Positions 46,554 through 58,400 of a stretch of DNA of 64,000 nt are shown piece after piece. The DNA is from Siderastrea radians (lineage: Eukaryota > Cnidaria > Anthozoa > Scleractinia > Rhizangiidae). The stretch's first letter is position 1. Each line of letters opens with the position of its first letter. The stretch covers positions 39,804,336-39,868,335 of the forward strand of contig OZ024897.1 in assembly GCA_964017195.1 (NCBI GenBank), given 5' to 3'. A program made the position numbers and the translations under genes. Under the pieces are notes generated by a model that had not been told where the DNA came from, did not search any database, and saw nothing but the letters and a program-made list of their open reading frames with translations.

Positions 46554-46930
46554 TTTTATCTATGGTATGGTATGGTATGGTAACTTTATTTAAACACGGT
46601 ATTTCCTTCAGGTATACATTTATAGAAAAAACTAACTTCCTAACTAGTCTAAAAACTAAGATAAAAGAAATTAAATTAATAAAGATGAAAAGAAAACACC
46701 TGCTTTTCAAGGAGGCCGTGTGTAAAAACAGAATATCGCTAGTTAAATTATTTATCAATCAAAATTTATGTCTATTAATTTTCCCTTAAATATACTAGGG
46801 GATGTCAATTGCCGCACCTCCAGAGGCAAGCCGTTCCACAACACACTACCGCTGTAAGAAAGACTTCTTTTGTAAAATTCAGTACGGGGTTGCGGAACAG
46901 CAAGCTATCTATCTATCTATCTTCTAAAGC
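46554..46930 (-). mobile_element. 3' end of a LINE (CR1/L2-like) with CATAC tail
   Basis: Reading the minus strand, about 46900-46790 gives RTEFYKRSLSYSGSVLWNGL then PLEVRQLTSPSIFKGKL, the conserved C-terminus of CR1/L2-like ORF2 proteins. A UTR follows, and the element ends in tandem ACCATACCATACCATA repeats (46562-46582 on plus), a typical LINE tail. 5'-truncated. Belongs to a different LINE lineage from the copy at 6.0 kb. Confidence 0.8.
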
Positions 46931-48600
46931 AAGAAGCAACCTTCGTTTCCGCCTCTGGAGTAACAGGTTACAGCAGTGACTTTCCGGAGTCCTGCCCAAT
47001 GCTTGGCTGGCTATGACGTGCTGATGCAACCTCGTTCCAGGGTTCCTCTCTCTTCAGTTGGTGCTGTTGAGAGTAATAATGACGTGACACCTGTGCTGCC
47101 TCAGCCTCGTCATCAAGGTGAGGTCATGTAAAAAGGAAATTCACTTTCAAATGAAAGGCTGTTCGTCGGGACTCACCTTGCAAAATGAATAACCTGTACG
47201 CTAGGCTCATTCTCCAGTCATGGGTGCCTCAACATCCCCGTGAGTGGCGGACAGTCGCGCGTGCATCGAGACACCACCAATGCGCATGCGGGGTTCCGGC
47301 TAAACCGCGGAGATATCGTTTTGGGGTTCTTCACTTCCCGCCGTGTTGTCGTACCCATGGTAGGGCGTCCAACGTTGTGTAGAAAGATAAAGGTCACGTC
47401 AATGATCATTAGCTATCATTCGACGCCCGTCGGAAACTCAGAGAATTTTTTCTTTGTAGGCCCAGGCTCGTGACAAGCTGAAATCCAGTTTACTTAGTTT
47501 TGTTGTTGTCAGGTTGTTGTTATTCATCATTATATGCGTGTATGAATGGTACTGTTAATTCTACAGGGAGAAAGAATCAAAAGCACTCAGCTAGGGATTG
47601 ACTATTTATTTATTTATTTTTGCTTACTTCGTTTGTTTAATTGTTTGTTTTTTCTACACTGACTCCAGAATTCCGTTGTCTAAAAGTGAAGGAATGAAAA
47701 TCAAACCCACTGATTTTCATTGGCTGCTGCATAGCTGGGAGCAATGTAAGTCAACCCCTGGGGTGGCACCCAGGTCTGTGGTTTTGTTGACCTTTCACTC
47801 GCCTTACTGATCCCTTTTCATGCCACGCTAGAAAAGTTTCCATTCGGCAAACGTGGAGGAAGTGAAAATTTCTAACGGGTGTCAGTGGTTGACACTGATC
47901 AGTCTGATCAGTGACTGCATCAGTCTACGGCGATTAGAGGGAAGGTACAGACGGTTGACATTTGAGATTATGGACGAATCGTTGTTCTTTTTTTTAATGT
48001 GTAGATTTCTTTGATTTTGTGTAAGTTTGATTTCGATTTTGGTGTATTGTAGGTTCGATTTTGTGTACTGTCATACGCAATTCAGACTTTGGTTGCAGTG
48101 TATACGTTTTGAATAAAGTATCTAGGTTTGTTGTTTGTATCTCTGACCTTATTTGTCCTGTCTCAGCTTCCCCGTTTAACGTCTACTGGACGCAGACTCC
48201 GTCAACCCTTCCCCCTTAACGTCCACATGGAATTTCGCACTTCCTTGATTTTCTGGAGCCGATAAATTTAGTCGCTAGGACTGAATTTATACGCGTGACA
48301 AGTGGATGCATTTGTATCGCAACTGGAATGAATTCCGAATAGAAAGTTTAAAATACTGTTGGAACTTTTGTTATATCATATACCCAGACAGAACACTTTT
48401 GTTGGTTTTTGTAAACTCTAGCGAACGCGCTTTTCTTCTGCGCCGTCCTAGCAGCGGCACCAAATTTGTTCTCATTGTCCACTGCACTCCAGTACGTTTT
48501 TCTGATTTTCTCTTTACGTTCTGTTATCAACGTGAGTAAAATGTGTTTTTTTAACACGTTGTTTTGTTTTTGTCTTAGATTCCCCACTCTAATGTCGAAA
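46931..48600. other. Repeat-rich spacer, no gene supported
   Basis: Contains a TATC run near 46906-46922 and unclassified repeats. A 65-codon frame near 47185 is GC-richer than its surroundings but has no domain I recognise. Confidence 0.35.
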
Positions 48601-48637
48601 TCTCGACTCTCTCTCTCACACCCTCCCCCCTAAATGT

Positions 48638-48752
48638 CCAGTGGACGTTAAGCAGGGAACTTGTGAATATGTTGACGGTCCCTTATTTAGGTGTGCTTTG
48701 TCAGGTGAGACTTTTTCCAGCTTCATCATAACAACATCTCCTGTCTTGTTAC
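48638..48752 (+). repeat. Source copy of a 115-bp duplicated segment
   Basis: CAGTGGACGTTAAGCAGGGA ... CTTGTTACAAATG recurs at 48894-49010 with only a few changes. Both copies keep the same open frame (KQGTCEYVDGPLFRCALS), although nothing shows that it is translated. Confidence 0.85.
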
Positions 48753-48885
48753 AAATGTTACAAGAACCACAGTCACTCACGGCCGGTTTTAGCCGTTGTA
48801 GGACCATATGGGTCAATATTTATTTTTTCGTTTTGTTTTTGTTTGTTTGTTTGTTTGTTTGTTCTGTTTTGTTTTTGTTTTTGTA

Positions 48886-49101
48886 GACTGCTAGCAGTGG
48901 ACGTTAAGCAGGGAACTTGTGAATATGTTGACGGTCCCTTATTTAGGTGTGCTTTGTCAGATGAGACTTTTTCCAGCTTCATCATAACACCATCCCCTGG
49001 CTTGTTACAAATGCCGCGCTGCTGATAACTCGCGCTCAGCTCTCACTATTTCGACCTCTCGACTATCCTAAAAGGGACGACAAAACGGACTGCTAACAGT
49101 C
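48886..49101. mobile_element. Small element with GACTGCTAGCAGT ends that holds a copy of its neighbour
   Basis: The direct repeat TTGTA (48881-48885, 49102-49106) flanks the ends GACTGCTAGCAGT and ACTGCTAACAGTC. The right part (ATTTCGACCTCTCGACTATC) matches the solo end at 40444. Its left and middle part, 48894-49010, is a near-identical copy of 48638-48752. Confidence 0.75.
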
Positions 49102-49106
49102 TTGTA

Positions 49107-49492
49107 TTTGTGTGTGTTTTCAACATCGAGGCCCGCCAGGAGGCTAGGGAAGAGTGATGGCAAGAGTCTGGAAACTAGGATTACTGCTGGTGATCAACTC
49201 CTGTTTACGCGGGCTCAAAGGGTAAATTCCCGCGAGATTTGCGCGCGATTGCAATGAAAGTGACTTGAGTGAACAACAACTACGAAGTTCGCAGTACATT
49301 CTTCAAGACAAGTAATGATAGCCTGCTTCAGTGGAATCTTATTTGTTCTGCATCGAGCTCATTAGTTTGCTTTTCAAGCCGTGAGTAATCCACTGGTCTT
49401 TTGTCATTCGTTCAACGAACGGTGAAATACACGGGGGAAATTAACAACCTCATCTCTCTATTGTTGCTGATTGTTGATGAACTTCGCGAAGA
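49107..49492 (+). promoter_or_regulatory. Probable 5' region of the Sp gene
   Basis: Region immediately before the proposed first coding exon. AAGCCGTGAGTAATCC at about 49377 would serve as a donor for an upstream non-coding exon. No TATA box was assigned. Confidence 0.3.
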
Positions 49493-52400
49493 ATGAAATT
49501 CAAGAGAATAAAAATTAACGGGTAAGTCTGTTAAACAATGGACATATTGTCCTTATATCTTTTCATACTTCATTTACACAAGACTAAAGAACGTTTACTA
49601 AGGTCAAACAAAGGTTAAATTAAGCTTTATGTTAAATCATTTGAAAGGCCAGTTTGAATTGAGTAAAATTATTCAGACTTCAGCGCGCGGTGATGCGATT
49701 TGGCGATCACAACGTTTTTAGTTAAGCTCAGTTTCAATGAATTGGCTGAATTTGATGAAAAACTGCGAAGTTCAACATTAGAGTCTGGTCTGAACTCCTT
49801 GAATGTTGAGTTTAAATCACCTGTTCAAGGATCGGGCTTTCTTTACAGAAGTGTGATGGAATTTGTACCTCGAAACTACGTGCAATGCGAAAACGCGCGT
49901 GAAAGCATTTCTCGTATTAATCAGAAGCTTTGCCCTAGAAATGCGACCTTTGAAGACAGAGCAGCTAAAAATACGTTCTACTCTTCTTGCAGCGCGCAGC
50001 TCCACCAACCAGGTAAAGCCTTGTACGCAGAAAAGCGTGTAGGTGCGCCATCTTGGGATCAATTTTCAAAGTTCAAGCCCCAAGAAGTCTGTCACGGTGA
50101 AGTTAAACCAAGACTTTCGTCTGCTTATCAACAAATGTCAAGTTTTGAACGCGCTTGTTATGAGGACTTCCAGGTGTATATCCCTGAAATTACAGCTGAA
50201 ACGCAATTTACATTACCTAGCAACCTTTGTGAAGAGGATGCAGGTTACAGCATTGTCCCATCAGGTCATCCAGTTGTAAATCAAGACTGTGTGCCGACAC
50301 ATCCAAATTCAAGCAACTACAAAGTTCCACCAAGTGCAAGACACGGCTTTTACAATGAAGGACTGGAACCTTTTCTGTTGGAAGGTTCTAAAAACAAGAC
50401 ATCCAGGGCACCAGGAAATTGCAACTATGATGGTCGTGAAGGCAGTTCGCACCCAGAAAATGGATCATCCTGGCCCCAAGAAAGGCATCTAGATTTATCT
50501 TTTTCCAAGAATACATGTTCTAGATCATTACAGGGGATACCACAAGCTCTTCCAAACAAGGTTGTAAATCATTATGGGCAGCAGATGTGTCCAACTGTGA
50601 GTATCCGTGTGGATATTTCATGCCCTCTCTCACCTTGCGGCTGCAACAACCTCTCTTGCTGCCATAGAGATTCTTGTACAAAATATCCCATGCAGCAAAG
50701 CTATGGAAATATTCCAGGGAATCTAAGCAAGAGGTGCAATGGAGTTTCAAGGTCTAACATCTGTCAAGGTCTTCCTAGAGATTTAAGTACCAGTACAAGG
50801 TCTTTTACTGGTAAACTTAGTCATACCTCATCTAATAACAGCAGTTACAACACAGGGCTTTCAGAGAGCCAGTTTAAACCAGGGTGCTATGGTGAGACAA
50901 ATCTCAAACCATTCCCTCCAAGCTATGGGTCTACCGCAAACAACAATGGCTTCTCAGGAAAAGAACGGTTATGTGATCATGTGTTTTACAAGTGCATTGC
51001 AGCTGATCAAACATCAAGTCAAATTGTTGGTTCTGACATCGCTTATGAGAAGAAAGTTGTCTCTTTGAATGGAAGAGATCAAACTTTCAATTCAAACACA
51101 GTTAAATGCGAAGACAGCAAAACATGGTGGGGCAGGCACATCGCAGAGGACTTCCCTAATCATAAAAATTCCGCCATTAATGTAAAAAATGGGACTTTTC
51201 CTCAGGAAGGGGTTCAAACAGAAAATGAAGGTTTGTACCTTTCCAACACTCTGAACAGTATGATAAATCCATGCCAACAAATTGTCGAGTTGAGACCTAT
51301 TGATCCAGAGAAGATTTTTGGCCAATGTACATTTCAAACCACTGGAAATACGCTTGAAAAATTTATAAATGCAGAACCACAAAAGCAAACATATTTGCAA
51401 AGCCCTCCTGTGTCCCAAGGCAAAGTGCCAGTTCAAGCTGAAAATTCCCCAGACATGGGTAACGGTGGAGGAGCAAATGGATTGTTGACAGAGCCGTCAT
51501 CTCCCATTGTTAACCTTTCCAATTTAGTGGCAAAGATTCACCCTGACCATGGAAACATGACGGGACAAAAAAATGTGAAAATGGAAGGTAAGTTGAAAGT
51601 AAATTTGTTGGACAAAGTTGAAGTTGAAGTCTCTTTATATTTCCATCTGATGTCAAAACAAGAAAACCTATTTGGCATTTTAACTGGCCATTCTGACCCT
51701 CCCCACCCCTAGGTTTCCCAAATTTAGCGCGATCCTCTATTTATACGAACCGGCGTGACGAAAAGTGTGATTGTGTGACACAATATTTTTACTATAGCGT
51801 TACTGGATGACGTAATGTTTAAACTCTGATGACTCAGCTTATCTTTTTTATCGCTTTTATTTGTGCTGAAAAACGCAAATTCACTCAAACATTGAATGTC
51901 GATATAGATTCGTCTACAACTGAGAATGCTCACACAGCGACGACGAAGTTGTCTGTTGTGCCTAGACCTTTAATACAAACAGTGAACATAGCAGTAGAAT
52001 CAAAATATAACGCTTGATAAACACGAGCTTGAGCAGATCGTCAGAGTATGGGGCACGTCAAGGCATATCTCATGACGTGATGTTTAAATCCGGTTTGCTA
52101 GAGTATAGCTAACTGTCGTGGGTCGTGGGTCGTGGGTGGAAGTCGTGGGTCGTGGGTGTGGGTAAAGTCGTGGGTGTGGGTAAAAGTCGTGGGTAGCAAA
52201 AAAGACATTTTAAAAAAATTCAGAACAAAAATTTGTGACAAAATAGTTCGTGTGTGGCTAGTCTGAGGCAGAGTTTCGTCCCGGCCAAGGGAAACTTTAG
52301 AGGCCTTTATACTTAACAAACTTAAATAGCTTACAGCTGGCTTATACACTGCGCGTTTTTTCAGTGAAAGTCTAATTGAACATTCGCTTTGTGTACTCTG

Positions 52401-55400
52401 CGAACAAGAATTGGTACGATTGTAAGACCAGGGATGAGAGAGAAGAAGAAAGGTAACGTCCATACCTTTGCGTAGCAACACAACCTGTGTGTCTAGCTCT
52501 TCTCCTCCGTAAAGTCAAGTTTAAGCGGTTTAAGGCTAATATCTTTCACCTGCACATGTAGTGCCCACTCTTTTCGCTCTTCAGTCTAGGCTATCGCTAG
52601 GCGAGCGCTTTATTTTTTGTGTCTCGTCGACAGGCAAGAGTAGCGCCGCTAGCAGCTATATTCTTTGTTTTAAATAACAGCTTTATTCATTCCTAAAATA
52701 AAAGCATCATTACCTCCCACCCCCAATCCTGAATGGAACTTGTCTATGTAAACTGTTCGGAAATTAGTGGTAGGCAACTAAACACATAAAAAAACATTAA
52801 TTATCTTTGAACATCTAAAGGAAGATGCGGCTACGATTTTTTAATAGCCTGTGCCAGGCTCTCAGATAGTTGGGACGGCACGAAAATTAGAAAGGGAACG
52901 CAAAAATAAGACGCGCGGGATCTGCTCGCTTTTTTTTCGCGCTCTTTTTCTCAATTCACGCTTTCCCCACTATCTTGGAGCATGGAACAGGCTATTTTTT
53001 AAAGACGCGTGGAAACAATTTGAAAACGTTAGCCTAACTTTTTCAAGTTGTAATCCGTTTCCATCCAAGCCATCTGCAGCCAAAGATGCATGTTTACAGT
53101 TTCATTGCTCTGATATAGCAATTGTTTAAGAAAATGGACCATTATTTTTAGGTTTCCTAAGAAGCAAATATGTATCTTGGCTTTTCAAATCCGTGTTAAA
53201 TCCGTGACAAAGCCCGAATAAGTTCAATGAGTATCGAAATGCTTGTGATGTATTTTTTTTTTCACTAAACATGGACTGTTATTTCTAGGTTTCCTGCGAC
53301 ACAAAAATACATTTTGGCTGTTCAAAAATCTGGTAACATCTGTGACACAGTCCCTTTAAGAGGGTGGCGGGAAGCCTTATAAGAGACAGAGGGGGCTTTA
53401 CATTTGAAATATATATTTATAGGATAGCCATATATAGAAAAGATAAGACTTAAAAATGCTTTAGTGCACTTCAGGAAAACATTTTCACAAAATTAATATC
53501 ATGTGTTACCATCAAGTGAGAGGGAGGGAAATGGGTGGGGAGAGGGTGGTGGTTTATTTAGAAAAATCGAACTTTCCGACCGAGGTTGATTAGAGAGAGG
53601 GGTGTAAAAGAGAGGAGGACTTTGAAGAGCTTTAAAGTATTTTATTTCGTTTTTAGTGAAAATCAAAACGGACGCTAGAAATACATTTTTTCACCCTGAA
53701 AACACTTTTCTTTGTAAAACTACAAGTACAGAAACTTAAAATAAAGCGACTTCTTAAACGTTAGCCCGGCTAGGCTTTTTTCACAAAGCACCGATTTCTC
53801 TGATTCCCAGGTTCCAATTTCTCTGTCTGTCCTTTCTCCGAGGTTGGAATTCTTTCCCACGGCCGCTGCACGCTCATATCGGTATTTGTCAGGCGTCATG
53901 GTAACTGTACAAAGGACAGTAAAACTTAAATTATTCACCTTTTCGAACGAGGATCCGGGAAAAAACAACGAACTGCGAGTTGTCCTGCATTTCGATACTC
54001 ATTTGAACTTAAAGGGGCTTTGTCACGGATTTAACACGGATTTGAAAAGCCGTCTTTAAAAAACGTCTTTAAAAACGTCTTTAAAAAATCGTTGCCGTAG
54101 GTTGATTTCTATCCGCAAATTAAGGTTACAGCTTCCTTTAGATGTTCAAATGTTTTTTTATGTGTTTAGTTGCCTACCACTAATTTCCGAACAGTTTACA
54201 TAGACAAGTTCCATTCAGGAATGGGGGTGGGGGGGGGGGGGGGGTGGGGGGTAATGATGCTTTTAGTTTGGGAATGAATAAAGCTGTTATTTAAAACAAA
54301 GAATATAGCTGCTAGCGGCGCTACTCTTGCCTGTAACATGTCGACCAGACACAAAAACTAAAGCGCTCGCCTAGCGATAGCCTAGACTGAAGAGCGAAAA
54401 GAGTGGGCACTACATGTGCAGGTGAAAGATATTAGCCTTAAACCGCTTAAACTTGACTTTACGGAGGAGAAGAGCTAGACACACAGGTTGTGTTGCTACG
54501 CAAAGGTATGGACGTTACCTTTCTTCTTCTCTCTCATCCCTGGTCTTACAATCGTACCAATTCTTGTTCGCAGAGTACACAAAGCGAATGTTCAATTAGA
54601 CTTTCACTGAAAAAACGCGCAGTGTATAAGCCAGCTGTAAGCTATTTAAGTTTGTTAAGTATAAAGGCCTCTAAAGTTTCCCTTGGCCGGGACGAAACTC
54701 TGCCTCAGACTAGCCACACACGAACTATTTTGTCACAAATTTTTGTTCTGAATTTTTTTAAAATGTCTTTTTTGCTACCCACGACTTTTACCCACACCCA
54801 CGACTTTACCCACACCCACGACCCACGACTTCCACCCACGACCCACGACTTCCACCCACGACCCACGACCCACGACAGTTAGCTATACTCGGTTTGCTAA
54901 CCCGGGAATCCCCTTGCAAAAGTAAAGAAGCGAGCGGGGACGAAAGTCGCCCACGTCTTTGAAAGCTAACACGCCTGTCGAGCTGCAATCGATTTCGCGC
55001 CCACTCGCTTGTTTTTCTTTTCCTTCACTATCTCTGAACGGAAAGAGAGACTGCTCGTAGCCTTTAGCGTACACTACACGCAAACCACACAAATCCGTCG
55101 ATAATATTCAGATATTTTCTCTCTTTCAATGCAAAAAGACTCGTAACACCTACCCTATTAATTGATCTGACGATTCCTTCGTATCAACTTCTCGCCTCAA
55201 ATAAACACTGATCTCACTCCGTTCACAAGTCAGAACTATCATGTACTGATGGTGCAATCCACTAATATTGCATCATCATACTAGTACCAATTCCTTCTCT
55301 TCCTAGCCCACGCCAGCAAAACGCAACTGTCCTTTTTGCCCACTGCGAAATACAAGTTAGCCAATCAGAAACCTTACAATCCACTTCGCAAACCACCCCA

Positions 55401-58400
55401 CCCCCCATAAAACGGCAAGGGAAACCCCCTCTCACGCAGCACAATATTACACCGCTCCTATACAAAACGCAACTTTCAAAGCAAATCACATTCACAGAAG
55501 CGTGATATGCTCCTGACATTCACAAATCCTTCTGACTCCCACGTTTTTACACCCTCAAAATGTCAATCCCAATAAAAAAAACTCCTGCGCTAAAAAAATT
55601 TTCACCATAACCACTAACTAGATCAGACAACACAGCCAATTTCGCATTCCATCCTATTAGCTGCTTTACTCAATTGCGCATGCGTTAAACAAGACAAATA
55701 CAAAAAACCCCAAACTTAACAACCCTTCGTCGTTGATATCTTAAATACTGTAAATTAAAAGACAAGAACACACGAAGGCAGGAAGGTAACATTCAGCAGA
55801 CTAATATGTGCATGCATTTTATATAAGACAGTACCGCTCTTGAGTACCCCTACCACAAGCTTTACAGCACTTTGTTCGTATGTTAAGCCAACTGACTATC
55901 ACGACAAAACCGTGCCCATTTTATAAACCGGCGGTCGCCATAGCGATGGCCGGTTAATAAATTGCAAGATTTCTGAGCACAGGCTACTGCAAAATCTTTA
56001 AAAAAGGCAAAGTGACACTTAAGCTACAGGGAGCCCAGCTTAACCCACTTACTGTAGCGAGAAGCAACTACTTGTGGGAGTATAGCCACTCACCAATGGA
56101 TGGTATGCTAGTTCATCACATGGCTAGCATTTTGTTACATTTCCCTTTTAATTTACCATTTTCCCAGTCAGTCATCTGTGTGTAAAGATAATGTGCAGGA
56201 AGTTCCAGCAACACCACAGCAAGACCAGGCTTGGACTACTGACTGTCTGATCCAGGGTTCAAAATAAAATCAGAGCTTTCAGCCTGAATTTGAGGGCTTT
56301 TTTTCTCAAGGCTAATTTTTAGCCGGCTGTCAACAAGAATGAACAAGCACCTATCCCAAGTGTGGAATAAAATGTTTACAGGCCAGACGTGGCTCATGTG
56401 CTCGTACTAATGTGTTTGTATATTTCTCTTAGCAATGGTTGATTTTTAATTAAGTGCCATTTGCTAATTAAAGGATGTTCTTAAAATCAGGCACAGCTGT
56501 ATGGTACATTGTTGCGAAAGGCAGAATTTTTTTGTCTCTCTTTGTTGAAGTGGCGACGTCTTTTCACTGAATTTGACTTCGGACATTATTCTTTCTACGA
56601 GACTGTTCGGGTAGTCTCTCCCACGGAGGCGTGTTTTGAATTGGGTGATATTCTCAACGAAAGATTTCGCTGAAGAGGTTGTTTTAAGAAAACGTTGGGC
56701 TTCACCTTTGATAAAACCTTTTCTAACCCCTGGTGGGTGGCTTGCTTGTTAAATCTTTCGCCTTTGAGAAGAATGGTATCCAGGAAGTTTATTTCTTTGT
56801 CTGAGATTTCAGCAGTAAATTTAATTGGATCGGGTGGTGACTGTTTGCTGCGACAATAAACTCTTCTATCTCCTTTTTATCAACATTCCACAGTGAGAAT
56901 ATGTCATCGATGTATCTTTTCCGTTCAAGTGGTAGAGGAGTGTAGAAAATTTGTACTACTGTTTGACTGAGCATGCACGTGGCGTTATGCTAAGCCCGAT
57001 CAGTGTCTCTCTTTGACCTACAATTAACCGGCAGATTTCACTCTTCGCCACTTACCACTGTTGCGCTCAACGCGGCGATAATGAAACTTGGTCAGTGCGC
57101 TTATGAATTTCCGCACGACCTCTCTCTTTATGGATTTTATTTCTGTCTTAAACTCCTCGTCAGGAGTGATATTTGCTTTTGCGACAAAGTGCAAGTCTCT
57201 TGCACATGTGCCCCTTTCTGTGCGAGCCTGAATTTTAATTATCAACGTTTCTGACGGCTCGATTTTTCTCTTAAGCATAGAAATCTCATCGACAGCAGAC
57301 TGGCAGGGTCACTTGCTGGCATTCTGCAAACTAGATCAGGCCGTTGAAAATGATAAATGCTGCAACAATGACACTGATTTTTAGCGCGGCGGTATATTTC
57401 CTTTGGTCTGCAGCAAATTAAATTGGACGAGAACTCGAAAGCACACGAAAAAAGTGACAAGGTGCTAAGTGGAACAGGATAGAAGACGCATTGGCAACAA
57501 AGAAATCGTGAATGAAAATTTGCCCGGTTACTAAAAGAGAACTGAATAATTTGCTGCAGCAATGCTACCCCGTGTCTGGCCTATTTCCTCAAAAGTCATG
57601 TTGTTGATGACGTATGAAACCACGCCGGAAAAAAAGAGTGCAGGCAAATAGAGATAGAACGAACGAAGACTTGACACAATTGTTTACGTTCCGTCATTTG
57701 TTGTTGTATGTGTGCAAGTGTTTCATGGCTGCATTACTTTCTGATATGAAACGTTTACTATGACGCACGTTCCAGGGACGTTGCTTTTACCGATCAAGGG
57801 ATGGGAGGTTATTTTTTTTCTATTTCTTGGGTGAAAAATCGCCGGCAAGGGTGGCCAAAGTGCCGGCTGTCGCCGGTAGCCAGCTGCTATTTTGAACCCT
57901 ACTGATCCAATGTCTGACATGCTAACTATTTGAACTGCAAGCTTCTATATTATGGAGGGTGGGATGGGGATACAAACGTCTCGCTTCCTGTCACCTTTAA
58001 TCCCAGTTTCCATTGCTTTTTCTGTTGACTCCTGCTTCTTTGCACTTTTTTTATTGCAAAATATTATGTAATGTTGTGTATTTTTTCCTTGATCTCCTGC
58101 TTCCTGTTACCTAGGGAATCTCTCTTTCTGCCTCCTCTTTTCTCGCTTCCAGCCCCCTGTCCCCGGTCACTATATTGAGATCATTAACGTTCCTGAACAA
58201 ACCTCTTTAATGAATGGTTGTGGCCATAATTTTATGTATTTTCAGTGTTGTACAACAAAGATGAGAAAAATCCCTTCGAAAAGAAAAAAATTATTAAAAA
58301 AACTGTATTAAATTCCTTTACAGAATGTTGTTGAAACCAAGCAAACTGAGCCTTTGTTTTTCTCTGTTTTTAGGTCAAAGAAGTGACATGAGCAACAAGA

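Noticed and set aside
49700..49731. Start of the Sp coding region at 49700
   Set aside because: That position is TTG, not ATG; an upstream exon from 49493 with a strong donor and a phase-matched acceptor at 49730-49731 is a better explanation, or a start at the in-frame ATG at 49856.
52098..52481. 127-codon frame, identical to one at 54490-54882
   Set aside because: It exists twice only because the foldback arms are duplicates; it runs into the terminal tandem array and has no recognisable domain. Kept as part of the transposon, not as a gene.
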